From JBEGTT01 sp041179245 (GTDB lineage: Bacteria > Pseudomonadota > Gammaproteobacteria > Burkholderiales > Rhodocyclaceae), in contig JBEGTT010000140.1 in assembly GCA_041179245.1 (NCBI GenBank), positions 1-10,735 of the forward strand: a DNA stretch of 10,735 nt, read 5' to 3'. The notes beneath the pieces were generated by a model. It had not been told where the DNA came from. It saw only the letters and a list, made by a program, of their open reading frames with translations, and ran no database searches. This document shows, piece by piece, positions 1 through 7,653 of this stretch. The position numbers and the translations under genes are program-made. Position 1 is the first letter of the stretch. The number at the start of each line of letters is the position of its first letter.

Positions 1-812
1 AAAAAGCCGGCAAGGTGATTGAGAAGAAAAAGCAATCAGGTTCGTCGGTATTGCCTGGCAAGCTGACCGATTGCGAAACCGACGACATTAGCCGCAATGA
101 AGTTTTCCTCGTCGAAGGCGATTCGGCGGGCGGTTCTGCCAAACAAGGTCGAGAGCGTGAGTTTCAAGCGATTCTTCCCTTGCGCGGCAAGGTGCTGAAT
201 ACGTGGGAAGTGCCACAGGGCGAGATTTTCGGCAACAACGAAGTCCACGACATTGCCGTTGCGCTGGGCATGGATCCGCACAAACTGGATGCACCGGATA
301 CCGTTTTAGCCAATTTGCGCTACGGTAAGGTCATCATCATGGCCGATGCGGACGTTGACGGTAGCCATATTCAAACCTTGCTGCTGACCCTGTTCTTCCG
401 CCATTTCCCGCGCTTGATTGAAGCTGGTCATGTGTATATCGCCCAGCCTCCGTTGTTTGCGATTAAGGTCGCTGGTGGTGCCGGTAAATCCGGTAAGGGC
501 CGCCCAGAACGGCGTTTGTATGCGCTGGATGAGTCTGAGCGTGAGCAGATGTTGGAACGCCTCAAAGACGACAATATTCGCGATGAACACATCCACGTTG
601 GCCGATTCAAAGGTCTGGGCGAAATGAATCCTGAGCAGTTGCGCGAAACCACCATGCACCCGGATACCCGGCGCTTGTTGCAAGTCCATCTGCCGTTGCA
701 AGGGCTGGGCGAGGTGGAGCGAATGTTTACCCTGTTGATGGGCAAGGGCGAAGCGGCTGGACGACGGGCTTGGATGGAAATCAACGGTAATTTGGTAGAA
801 GCGGATATCTGA
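1..812 (+). CDS. parE: DNA topoisomerase IV subunit B (ParE), 3' part only
   Basis: This is the C-terminal part (about 269 residues, reading frame open from base 3) of the ATPase subunit of topoisomerase IV, which with ParC decatenates daughter chromosomes in the cytoplasm. The TOPRIM domain is visible. The EGDSAGGSAKQGR motif holds the metal-binding Glu at 114-116, and the DADVDGSH motif holds acidic residues at 345-347, 351-353 and 357-359. The conserved GRFKGLGEMNP tail motif follows. The stretch GKVLNTWEV after the first motif is typical of ParE and argues against GyrB. The family is usually about 630-660 residues, so the GHKL ATPase and transducer domains lie upstream of the window. Compared with E. 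coli ParE from memory, there is an extra Gly/Lys-rich loop (AGGAGKSGKGRP) after the PPLFAI segment. The stop TGA (810-812) is two bases before the parC ATG, so the two subunits are probably co-translated. Confidence 0.95.
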   Translation, partial: KAGKVIEKKKQSGSSVLPGKLTDCETDDISRNEVFLVEGDSAGGSAKQGREREFQAILPLRGKVLNTWEVPQGEIFGNNEVHDIAVALGMDPHKLDAPDTVLANLRYGKVIIMADADVDGSHIQTLLLTLFFRHFPRLIEAGHVYIAQPPLFAIKVAGGAGKSGKGRPERRLYALDESEREQMLERLKDDNIRDEHIHVGRFKGLGEMNPEQLRETTMHPDTRRLLQVHLPLQGLGEVERMFTLLMGKGEAAGRRAWMEINGNLVEADI

Positions 813-814
813 CC

Positions 815-3127
815 ATGACGGATATGACTGAAGAAATTGAACAAGCGGTGGAAGACAATCTGCCAGATGGCGCGATTTCGCTGCATTTGTTTGCCGAACG
901 CGCTTATTTGACCTACGCCATGTCCACCGTGCTGGATCGTGCGTTGCCTTTTGTCGAAGATGGTCAGAAGCCCGTGCAGCGGCGCATTTTGTTTGCCATG
1001 CGCGAGTTGGGCAACCGCTCCGACCAGCCTTTTAAGAAGTCCGCGCGGATTGTCGGCGATGTGATTGGTAAGTTTCACCCACACGGTGACACGGCGGTTT
1101 ACGAAGCCGCTGTGCGCATGGCGCAGAACTTTACCCTGCGTTACCCGCTGATTGAGGGCCAAGGTAACTTTGGCTCTCGCGACGGTGACTCCCCGGCGGC
1201 AATGCGCTACACCGAAGTGCGTTTGTCGCGTTTTGCCGAAGATATTCTGCTGTCGGAAATTGATCGGGGGACAGTTGATTTCCGTGAAAACTACGATGGG
1301 ACGCTAAAAGAACCCGCACTGTTGCCAGCCCGTTTGCCGGTGTTGCTGCTCAATGGCGTGTCTGGCATTGCGGTGGGTATGGCCACCGAAATGCCACCGC
1401 ATAACCTGAACGAAGTCGCAGAAGCCGCGATTTCGGTGATTCAGGGCGGTGACGATGCCTCGGTGTATGCCGCCATTCCAGGCCCGGATTTTCCCGGTGG
1501 CGGGCAGATCATTTCCTCGCCGGAAGAAATTCGCAAAGCCTATGAAACCGGGCGCGGTAGTTTGCGGGTTCGTGCCCGCTGGACGGTGGAACCGCTGGCG
1601 CGCGGGCAATATCGCGTGGCGATTACCGAATTACCCCCCGGCACCAGCACCGCCAAGGTGTTGTCCGAAATTGAAGAACTGATCAACCCGAAGATCAAGA
1701 GTGGCAAGAAATCGCTCACGCCAGATCAGCAGTTGATGAAAAACACCGTGCAATCGGTGGTCGACACCTTCCGCGACGATTCGGACAAAGCCCATCCGGT
1801 GCGGATTGTTCTAGAGCCAAAAACCCGCACCGTTTCCGCTGATGACTTAATGAACGTATTGCTGGCGAATACCTCACTGGAAAGCAATCAGTCGGTCAAC
1901 ATGACCATGATTGGCCGAGATGGTCGTCCGCAGCAAAAGAATTTGCCGCAAGCGGTGCGTGAATGGTGTGACTTCCGCATGGTCACGGTGGAACGCCGCT
2001 TGAAACATCGCTTTGATGAAGTCGAGCGTCGTCTGCACATCCTTGAAGGCCGCATGATCGCCTTCCTGCACATCGACGAAGTGATCCGGGTGATTCGTGA
2101 ATCAGACGAACCCAAGCTGGAACTGAAGATTCGCTTTCGTCTGTCAGACATTCAAGTCGAAGACATTCTTGAAATTCGCCTGCGTCAATTAGCGCGACTC
2201 GAAGGTTTCAAGATTGAAAAGGAATTGGCAGAGCTGCAAGCCGAGCGTGAAGGCTTGAATCACCTGCTGGGTAATGAAGGCGCGCGTCGCAAGTTACTGG
2301 TCAAGGAAATTCGCCAAGACATCAAACTCTATGGCGACGAACGCCGAACCTTGATTGAAGCCTCCGAGAAAATCACCGCTGGCCGGGTGGAAGTGGTGGC
2401 TGATGAGCCGGTTACCATTTTGCTGTCCAAAAATGGATTTATTCGCAGCCGTAGCGGACACGGTGTTGATCGTTCAGCGATTAACTGGAAAGCGGGTGAT
2501 AGCGAGCTGGTGGTGCTGGAAACCCGTAGCGTGTATCCGGTGGTTTTGTTGGACGATAGCGGTCGCACCTATACCTTGCGCCCAGTCGATTTGCCGGGTG
2601 GTAAAGGCGATGGCGTTCCCGTGACTTCCTTGGTTGAACTACAAGGTCAGCGGGTAGTAAGTTTGATTTCCGCGCCACCTGAAACTCGCTATTTGATGGC
2701 TTCTTCGGCGGGGGTTGGCTTCATTGCCAAACTCATCGATATGACCAGTCGCCAGCGGGCGGGTAAAGCCTTTATGAATTTGGACGACGGTGCTGAATTA
2801 TGCCGGCCCGAGAAAATCACCGCTGGGCAACAATGGATTGCCGTGGTGAGCAGCGAGCCACGTTTACTGATTTTCCCCCTTGATGATTTAAAAGAAATGA
2901 GTGGGGGTAAGGGACTCATGCTGAACAGCATCGTACCCGGAGAACGGTTGATTGCGGCCTTGCCGATGAACGACAAGCTATTGGTTATTGGGGAAGGGCG
3001 CGCCGGGAAAGCGCAGGAATGGCAAGTGAAGCCCGTTGATTTGGCCGCATGCCGTGCTCACCGCGCCAAGAAGGGCAATCTGTTGCCAGTGAAATTTAAG
3101 GTGTCCGGTTTGGTTATTCCAGAATGA
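815..3127 (+). CDS. parC: DNA topoisomerase IV subunit A (ParC)
   Basis: This is the DNA-cleaving and rejoining subunit of topoisomerase IV, partner of ParE. At 770 residues it is close to the E. coli length of about 750. The winged-helix core shows VEDGQKPVQRRIL (47-59), the KFHPHGDTAVYEA segment (86-98) and AAMRYTEVRLS (128-138), with Tyr132 as the expected catalytic tyrosine. The tower and coiled-coil region runs to about residue 520. A beta-pinwheel C-terminal domain follows from about 526. It lacks the GyrA-box (QRRGGKG), which supports ParC over GyrA. At the quinolone-resistance positions the residues equivalent to E. coli Ser80 and Glu84 are Thr93 and Glu97. The start at 815 is chosen for its two-base spacing from parE; Met4 is a possible alternative. 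No strong Shine-Dalgarno is seen, consistent with coupling. The stop overlaps the next gene's ATG. Confidence 0.96.
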   Translation: MTDMTEEIEQAVEDNLPDGAISLHLFAERAYLTYAMSTVLDRALPFVEDGQKPVQRRILFAMRELGNRSDQPFKKSARIVGDVIGKFHPHGDTAVYEAAVRMAQNFTLRYPLIEGQGNFGSRDGDSPAAMRYTEVRLSRFAEDILLSEIDRGTVDFRENYDGTLKEPALLPARLPVLLLNGVSGIAVGMATEMPPHNLNEVAEAAISVIQGGDDASVYAAIPGPDFPGGGQIISSPEEIRKAYETGRGSLRVRARWTVEPLARGQYRVAITELPPGTSTAKVLSEIEELINPKIKSGKKSLTPDQQLMKNTVQSVVDTFRDDSDKAHPVRIVLEPKTRTVSADDLMNVLLANTSLESNQSVNMTMIGRDGRPQQKNLPQAVREWCDFRMVTVERRLKHRFDEVERRLHILEGRMIAFLHIDEVIRVIRESDEPKLELKIRFRLSDIQVEDILEIRLRQLARLEGFKIEKELAELQAEREGLNHLLGNEGARRKLLVKEIRQDIKLYGDERRTLIEASEKITAGRVEVVADEPVTILLSKNGFIRSRSGHGVDRSAINWKAGDSELVVLETRSVYPVVLLDDSGRTYTLRPVDLPGGKGDGVPVTSLVELQGQRVVSLISAPPETRYLMASSAGVGFIAKLIDMTSRQRAGKAFMNLDDGAELCRPEKITAGQQWIAVVSSEPRLLIFPLDDLKEMSGGKGLMLNSIVPGERLIAALPMNDKLLVIGEGRAGKAQEWQVKPVDLAACRAHRAKKGNLLPVKFKVSGLVIPE

Positions 3128-5202
3128 CGACCGTTGCTTATACGGCTCGCCCCTTAACGGCTTACCGAAAACACTGGGCGCATCGCTTTGGCGTCGCACC
3201 TTTCCTGCCGATGTCGCGAGCAGAAATGGATGTTTTAGGCTGGGACTCTTGTGATGTGATTCTGGTGACGGGTGATGCTTATATCGATCACCCCAGTTTT
3301 GGGATGGCGTTGATCGGCCGCCTGCTGGAAGCGCAGGGTTTTCGGGTGGGGATTATTAGCCAGCCAGACTGGTTGTCAGCAGACCCGTTTCGGGTGCTGG
3401 GAAAACCGAATCTGTATTTTGGCGTGACCGCCGGCAATATGGATTCGATGGTCAACCGTTACACCTCAGATCGTAAAATTCGCTCCGACGATGCCTATAC
3501 CCCAGGGGCAGAACCTGGAAAGCGGCCGGATCGTGCCGTGGTGGTTTATGCGCAGCGTTGTCGTGAGGCTTATCCCGGTGTAGGGGTCGTGATTGGCGGC
3601 ATTGAAGCGAGTCTTCGGCGAATCGCCCATTTTGATTACTGGTCAGAAACGGTCAAACGCTCTGTTTTACCTGACGCTAAAGCTGATTTGCTGCTCTTCG
3701 GGAATGCTGAGCGTGCCTTAGTTGAAGTTACCCATCGGGTTGCCAAGGGCGAAAAGCTTTCTGATATTCGGGATGTACGCGGTACGGCTTTTATGGTGCC
3801 AACTGGCTGGTTGCCGGATGAGCACTGGACGGTGCTTGATTACACCGATACCGAGCTTGATCCTCACCGTGAAAAAGGAATGAATCGGGGTGAGCAACGG
3901 CAACGGACGGTGGTTCGTCTGCCAACCTACGAAACGGTAAGAAACGATAAAACCTTGTATGCCCACACTTCCAGAACATTGCATCTGGAAAGTAATCCGG
4001 GTAATGCCAGAGCGATGGTGCAGGGGCATGGACCAAGGGATGTGTGGTTGAATCCGCCTCCCATTCCCTTGACGACTGAGGAAATGGACGTTGTCTATGG
4101 CTTACCCTATGCCCGTAATCCCCACCCTTCCTATGGCGAGGTCAAGGTTCCCGCATGGGAAATGATCCGTTTTTCGGTCAATATCATGCGAGGCTGTTTT
4201 GGTGGCTGCACCTTCTGCTCCATTACCGAGCACGAAGGCCGCATTATTCAGAGCCGATCGGAGGACAGCATCCTTCACGAAATCGAAGAGATTCGGGATA
4301 AAACCAAAGGGTTTACGGGGATCGTTTCTGATCTGGGTGGCCCGACGGCGAATATGTATCGTTTGGCCTGTAAAGATACCAAGATTGAGTCTGCCTGCCG
4401 CCGGCTTTCCTGTGTCTATCCCGATATCTGTGAAAACATGAATACCGATCATGGACATCTGATTCAGTTGTACCGTAAGGCGCGCAGCTTACCCGGCGTG
4501 AAGAAGGTTCTGATTGGCTCAGGTGTTCGTTATGACTTGGCCGTTCGTTCGCCGGAGTATGTTAAGGAACTGGTAACTCACCATGTGGGTGGTTACCTGA
4601 AAATTGCCCCCGAACATACCGAAGAAGGCCCATTGTCTAAGATGATGAAGCCGGGAATCAGTAGTTATGAACGATTCAAAACGATGTTTGAGCGAGCTTC
4701 AAAGGAAGCGGGCAAGGAACAGTATCTGATTCCCTATTTCATTGCTGCCCATCCAGGAACACGGGATGAGGACATGATGAACTTGGCGCTTTGGTTAAAG
4801 CGTAATAGCTTCAGATTGGATCAGGTACAAACCTACCTTCCAACTCCTATGGCGTTGGCAACCACCATGTGGCACAGCGAGCGAAATCCGCTCAAGCGGG
4901 TTAGCAAGGATTCTGAGAAAGTAGCGGTGGTTCGTGCTGGCCGCCAACGCAAACTACACAAGGCATTTTTACGTTATCACGATGCTGAAAACTGGCCTTT
5001 GTTGCGCGAAGCCCTAAAGGAAATGGGCAGGGCTGACCTTATCGGAAACGGTAAAAAGCATTTGATTCCTTTGTGGCAACCCGAAGGGACGGGCTGCCGT
5101 AGCGGTAATGCGCCAAATCGGATGGGGGGAAAAACTCGTCCGGCATTGACTCAGGGGCAAGGGTTGAACCCAGTAGGCCGCTTTCCTAAAAAACGGAAAT
5201 AA
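3124..5202 (+). CDS. ygiQ: YgiQ family (UPF0313) radical SAM protein
   Basis: This is a 692-residue radical SAM protein matching E. coli YgiQ (about 740 residues) almost end to end by eye. The N-terminal family domain includes FLPMSRAEMDVLGWDSCD and TGDAYIDHPSFGMALIGR, and is probably a cobalamin-binding-like Rossmann region (inference). The radical SAM core holds the [4Fe-4S] ligands in CFGGCTFC as Cys358, Cys362 and Cys365, followed by SDLGGPTANMY and KIAPEHTEEGPLSKMMKPG. A C-terminal DUF3362-type region ends in a basic tail. The reaction is not established. Family membership implies reductive cleavage of S-adenosylmethionine, but the substrate is unknown. Compared with E. coli YgiQ it lacks much of a roughly 40-residue variable, charged insertion before the radical SAM core. 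The ATG shares four bases with the parC stop (ATGA), so its translation is probably coupled to parC. Confidence 0.93.
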   Translation: MTTVAYTARPLTAYRKHWAHRFGVAPFLPMSRAEMDVLGWDSCDVILVTGDAYIDHPSFGMALIGRLLEAQGFRVGIISQPDWLSADPFRVLGKPNLYFGVTAGNMDSMVNRYTSDRKIRSDDAYTPGAEPGKRPDRAVVVYAQRCREAYPGVGVVIGGIEASLRRIAHFDYWSETVKRSVLPDAKADLLLFGNAERALVEVTHRVAKGEKLSDIRDVRGTAFMVPTGWLPDEHWTVLDYTDTELDPHREKGMNRGEQRQRTVVRLPTYETVRNDKTLYAHTSRTLHLESNPGNARAMVQGHGPRDVWLNPPPIPLTTEEMDVVYGLPYARNPHPSYGEVKVPAWEMIRFSVNIMRGCFGGCTFCSITEHEGRIIQSRSEDSILHEIEEIRDKTKGFTGIVSDLGGPTANMYRLACKDTKIESACRRLSCVYPDICENMNTDHGHLIQLYRKARSLPGVKKVLIGSGVRYDLAVRSPEYVKELVTHHVGGYLKIAPEHTEEGPLSKMMKPGISSYERFKTMFERASKEAGKEQYLIPYFIAAHPGTRDEDMMNLALWLKRNSFRLDQVQTYLPTPMALATTMWHSERNPLKRVSKDSEKVAVVRAGRQRKLHKAFLRYHDAENWPLLREALKEMGRADLIGNGKKHLIPLWQPEGTGCRSGNAPNRMGGKTRPALTQGQGLNPVGRFPKKRK

Positions 5203-5210
5203 AGCTGAGT

Positions 5211-5241
5211 GGCCAGCCTAGGCTGGCCTAGCCAGATTTTT
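5211..5241. terminator. Palindromic terminator between convergent genes
   Basis: A perfect 18-base palindrome (5211-5228, GGCCAGCC-TA-GGCTGGCC) lies just after the radical SAM stop (5200-5202) and ends in the stop codon of the opposite-strand transpeptidase gene (5228-5230). As RNA it can form a 7-bp GC-rich stem with a CTAG loop. A second, overlapping hairpin is possible on the + strand: CTGGC (5223-5227), loop CTA, GCCAG (5231-5235), then A and five T (5237-5241). This second form has the better intrinsic-terminator geometry for the + operon. In the - direction the sequence after the palindrome is only moderately T-rich, so termination there may be weaker. The terminator role is inferred from structure and position. 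Confidence 0.6.
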
Positions 5242-6277
5242 GAGCGGGCCGCCAAGCGACTCCATCGAAAGACCAATATTGATCTTTGGGGGTGTCTTTG
5301 CCACGTGAACTGATCTGCACCATTTGCTGTGAAGCTGGGTAGCGGAAGATTGAAGCCGTTTCAAGTGCTTGGTTTCCAGTGAAAGCGCGCAAAAAGCGCT
5401 CTTGTTCGGTTTTCCAAACGGCTGGCGTAAGCCATTTAATCTTGTCTGAAATGACCACATGCGTTCCGGGCTGGATTTTTTCCATTAAGGTTTCCATGTC
5501 CGGGTTGGCCAGTACAACGCAACCGTTACTGGCTTTGGGTGCGCGGTTGTAGGAATTGCTGGGAACCCCATGCAACCAAATCCCGTAGCCCGTTCTTCCC
5601 CGTTGTTGATCCCAACTATTGGGATAATTCAGGGTGAGGGCACCTTTGCCATAAAAGTCAGTTAGCTTGTTGCCGGGAATACTTCCGGTGATTCGGTAAA
5701 CACCCAGTGGGGTTTTTTGGTCGCCCGTGCTGACTTTATCGCTTCCCGCTTTGCCAATGGAAACGTAGTAATCGGTAAGGTATTTGAGTTCCCCGTCTTG
5801 ATGTGAAAACACGTACAGGCGGGACTTGGAGGCATCAACCACCAGCAGATGTTTCTGCTCGGGTGACAGTTTGAGCAGAACGTCGGGCAACATCTTGTCT
5901 GGCACGGGGGAGATCAGAGCCTGAAATCTTCCTTTGGCTTCTTCTCTGAGGTCATTTAATCGCTCAGAAAACTGCTCCGGTTTGTGTGCGTCGCCAAGCG
6001 TCGTAATCGGTCGAACTCGGGATTGGAGGAGGTCAGCGCGAACCAAGTGGCCTAGATTGAACGTGGGAAAACGTTCAACGAGAACATCGGCGGCATTTAG
6101 TGCAGGCTCTGCCTGACCTTCAGCCATCAGTCGATATATATTCAGAAGCTGTGCTTCAGGATCGAATTTTTGCTGGCGATCTGCACTTGCCGGAAGACTG
6201 GCTAAGGAGACCGTAGCCACGAACCCAGCAAGTAGCACCTTACGCGTGAGCATCTTCAGCGAAACCAGAAACACCAT
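5228..6277 (-). CDS. Exported L,D-transpeptidase (YkuD domain) family protein
   Basis: This is a periplasmic enzyme of the YkuD family, whose members cross-link peptidoglycan stem peptides at diaminopimelate, attach lipoprotein, or in some cases cleave such bonds. The start at 6277 gives 349 residues and overlaps the upstream TPR stop as TAATG. An upstream ATG (6310) would extend 33 bases into the TPR gene, and a downstream ATG (6253) would give a more compact signal peptide. The N-terminus has a Lys/Arg-containing start, a hydrophobic run (VLLAGFVATVSLASL) and a likely cleavage site after PASA. A helical region of about 110 residues precedes the catalytic domain, which begins near HLLVVDASKSRLYVF. 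GIWLHGVP supplies His236 (codon 5570-5572) and ASNGCVVL supplies the nucleophile Cys253 (codon 5519-5521). The tail ends YWSFDGVAWRP. The exact reaction cannot be assigned: 3-3 cross-linking, lipoprotein attachment and hydrolysis all remain possible. Confidence 0.88.
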   Translation of the reverse strand: MVFLVSLKMLTRKVLLAGFVATVSLASLPASADRQQKFDPEAQLLNIYRLMAEGQAEPALNAADVLVERFPTFNLGHLVRADLLQSRVRPITTLGDAHKPEQFSERLNDLREEAKGRFQALISPVPDKMLPDVLLKLSPEQKHLLVVDASKSRLYVFSHQDGELKYLTDYYVSIGKAGSDKVSTGDQKTPLGVYRITGSIPGNKLTDFYGKGALTLNYPNSWDQQRGRTGYGIWLHGVPSNSYNRAPKASNGCVVLANPDMETLMEKIQPGTHVVISDKIKWLTPAVWKTEQERFLRAFTGNQALETASIFRYPASQQMVQISSRGKDTPKDQYWSFDGVAWRPAQKSG

Positions 6278-7488
6278 TAGCCCCCGGCTTTTTCCTGAAC
6301 AATTCGCCATCCATCGGATTTACGTTCCATCACCAAGGTTTTACTGGTTTGACTGTTCAGGCGGTCAGAGCGGTAGCTTTGGCGGAATTTAACCGATGCG
6401 GAGGTTGGGGATTTTAGGTTGACCGAGAAATCACTTACCGTGACAGAGATTCTCGCTTTGCCACCAATCCGCGCACGTCGATCACTTTCCCAAGCTGAAC
6501 GCGATTGATTACCCGGATCAAAATTACTGGCGTAATGCGACAAATAAGACTTGATGTCTTGTTTACTCCAAGCAACCGCCCAAGATTGAACCGCGTCAAT
6601 AACGTCACGCTCGCCTTTTTCAGGTGCTTTGTCAGCTTTCTCAGCCTTTGAGGGTTTCTCAGGTACGGCTTTCTTGTCAGTCTTCTGATCTTTACCTTCA
6701 GAGGAAACAACAGAAACCGCAATGGTTGCTTTATTTGGTTTGCTATCAACCTGAACTTGAGCCGATGGCGCTGCTGCAGGAGGTGGTGTTGAAACAGATG
6801 CAATTTGGATTGGTAAGGGCGTGCTAGCTTGCGGAGGCGGGGCTTGAGGTGGAACTTCTTCAACCGATGCCTTGGCTAGCTGGACAGGTTTTTTCTCAAC
6901 AGCAGGTTTGGGCTGTTCAAACTGGCTCATGGCCACAATAAAAGCAGGTTTGCCGGCTTGGCCGGGTTCTGTTAACAGACTGAGTTGCAGCGGAGCGGGT
7001 GACTTTTCAGTGCCAGCCTCAAGCGCCTTGTTGTAGGCCTGATCAGCCAGTTTGGCGTAAATGGCGTTCAGGTTTTTGTAGGCAACGGCATAACTTCCCT
7101 GTATCTGCATGGCTTTTTCAAGCGATTGGCGGGCATTTTCGTACTTGCCATCAGCGGCATAAAGTGCCGCCAGATTGTTGTAGGGTTCCGCCGACTCGGG
7201 GAAATCTTTAACCATTTTTTGATACAAGGAAATGGCTTCTTGGCGTTGATTCTGGGCTGTCAGCGCAATACCTTTGGTAAGTAGGGCCGAAAAATCCTGA
7301 GGGTTTTGCCGAATAGCTTCATTTGAGGAACGTAAAGCGGCATCGTACTGCTTGTCTGCCATCAGCTTTTGCAGTTCAGTTTTCGGCGCAACGGAGGCTT
7401 CGTTGTTGGCCGGAAATTTTATTAGGCTAGCAAAACCCCATAGAAGAAGGCCAATGGCGACAATGCGAAAAATAGATTTGAGATTCAT
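6277..7488 (-). CDS. Membrane-anchored TPR protein with NTF2-like C-terminal domain
   Basis: This 403-residue protein has four visible parts. Residues 1-24 (MNLKSIFRIVAIGLLLWGFA onward) form an uncleaved anchor or signal segment. Residues about 36-160 hold three to four tetratricopeptide repeats, with clear cores such as AEPYNNLAALYAADGKYENA at 100-119. Residues about 190-292 are a low-complexity linker, Pro/Ala/Gln-rich and then Lys/Glu-rich. Residues 293-402 form a compact domain beginning DVIDAVQSWAVAWSKQDI, with the W..AW...D...Y...Y...F pattern and the ending GWRIV. This resembles the NTF2/SnoaL-like domain that, as I recall, is found at the C-terminus of many YkuD L,D-transpeptidases. 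It is transcribed ahead of the transpeptidase gene and overlaps it by one base (TAATG). A scaffold or activator role in the envelope is inferred. No clear Shine-Dalgarno precedes the ATG at 7486-7488. Confidence 0.82.
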   Translation of the reverse strand: MNLKSIFRIVAIGLLLWGFASLIKFPANNEASVAPKTELQKLMADKQYDAALRSSNEAIRQNPQDFSALLTKGIALTAQNQRQEAISLYQKMVKDFPESAEPYNNLAALYAADGKYENARQSLEKAMQIQGSYAVAYKNLNAIYAKLADQAYNKALEAGTEKSPAPLQLSLLTEPGQAGKPAFIVAMSQFEQPKPAVEKKPVQLAKASVEEVPPQAPPPQASTPLPIQIASVSTPPPAAAPSAQVQVDSKPNKATIAVSVVSSEGKDQKTDKKAVPEKPSKAEKADKAPEKGERDVIDAVQSWAVAWSKQDIKSYLSHYASNFDPGNQSRSAWESDRRARIGGKARISVTVSDFSVNLKSPTSASVKFRQSYRSDRLNSQTSKTLVMERKSDGWRIVQEKAGG

Positions 7489-7530
7489 GCGGGAACGTCT
7501 GAGGCCAAGGCCGTTGCAACAAAGGGGCGG

Positions 7531-7536
7531 ATTCTA
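7531..7536 (-). promoter_or_regulatory. Candidate -10 element for the TPR/transpeptidase operon
   Basis: Read on the - strand, TAGAAT is followed by a GC-rich stretch (CCGCCCC). It sits about 43 bases upstream of the TPR ATG, giving a predicted leader of roughly 35 bases. No convincing -35 hexamer is seen at the usual spacing, so the call rests on the -10 match and its position in a divergent intergenic region. Confidence 0.35.
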
Positions 7537-7611
7537 CCGTATCGATTATGATGGTGTGCGGTAAAGCGTGTGAGATTGCCTCCTGATAAGTCCGCAGAAG
7601 GGTAAGCCATT

Positions 7612-7617
7612 TATAAT
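7612..7617 (+). promoter_or_regulatory. Candidate -10 element for the binding-protein/rep operon
   Basis: A consensus TATAAT lies 36 bases before the ATG of the binding-protein gene, predicting a transcription start near 7624 and a leader of about 30 bases. The next bases (CGCGCCC) form a GC-rich discriminator. The region 17 bases upstream has no good -35 match, so an activator or a weak -35 is possible. The leader carries a weak Shine-Dalgarno (GAGAGA) just before the start codon. Confidence 0.45.
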
Positions 7618-7653
7618 CGCGCCCTTGTTTTTATCTGTTTAACTGAGAGAAAT

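Noticed and set aside
428..1162. A 244-codon open frame on the (-) strand across the parE/parC junction.
   Set aside because: It runs antisense to two strongly conserved genes, shows no recognisable domain, and its composition is what the opposite strand of GC-biased codons gives.
6435..6863. A 142-codon (-) frame inside the TPR gene, very rich in Leu, Arg and Lys.
   Set aside because: It is a frame-shifted reading of the low-complexity Pro/Lys linker of the real gene, with no conserved features.
7555..7575. GTGTGCG and GCGTGTG flanking GTAAA in the divergent region, as a possible regulator site.
   Set aside because: It is neither a clean inverted nor a clean direct repeat beyond five bases, and it matches no operator I recognise.
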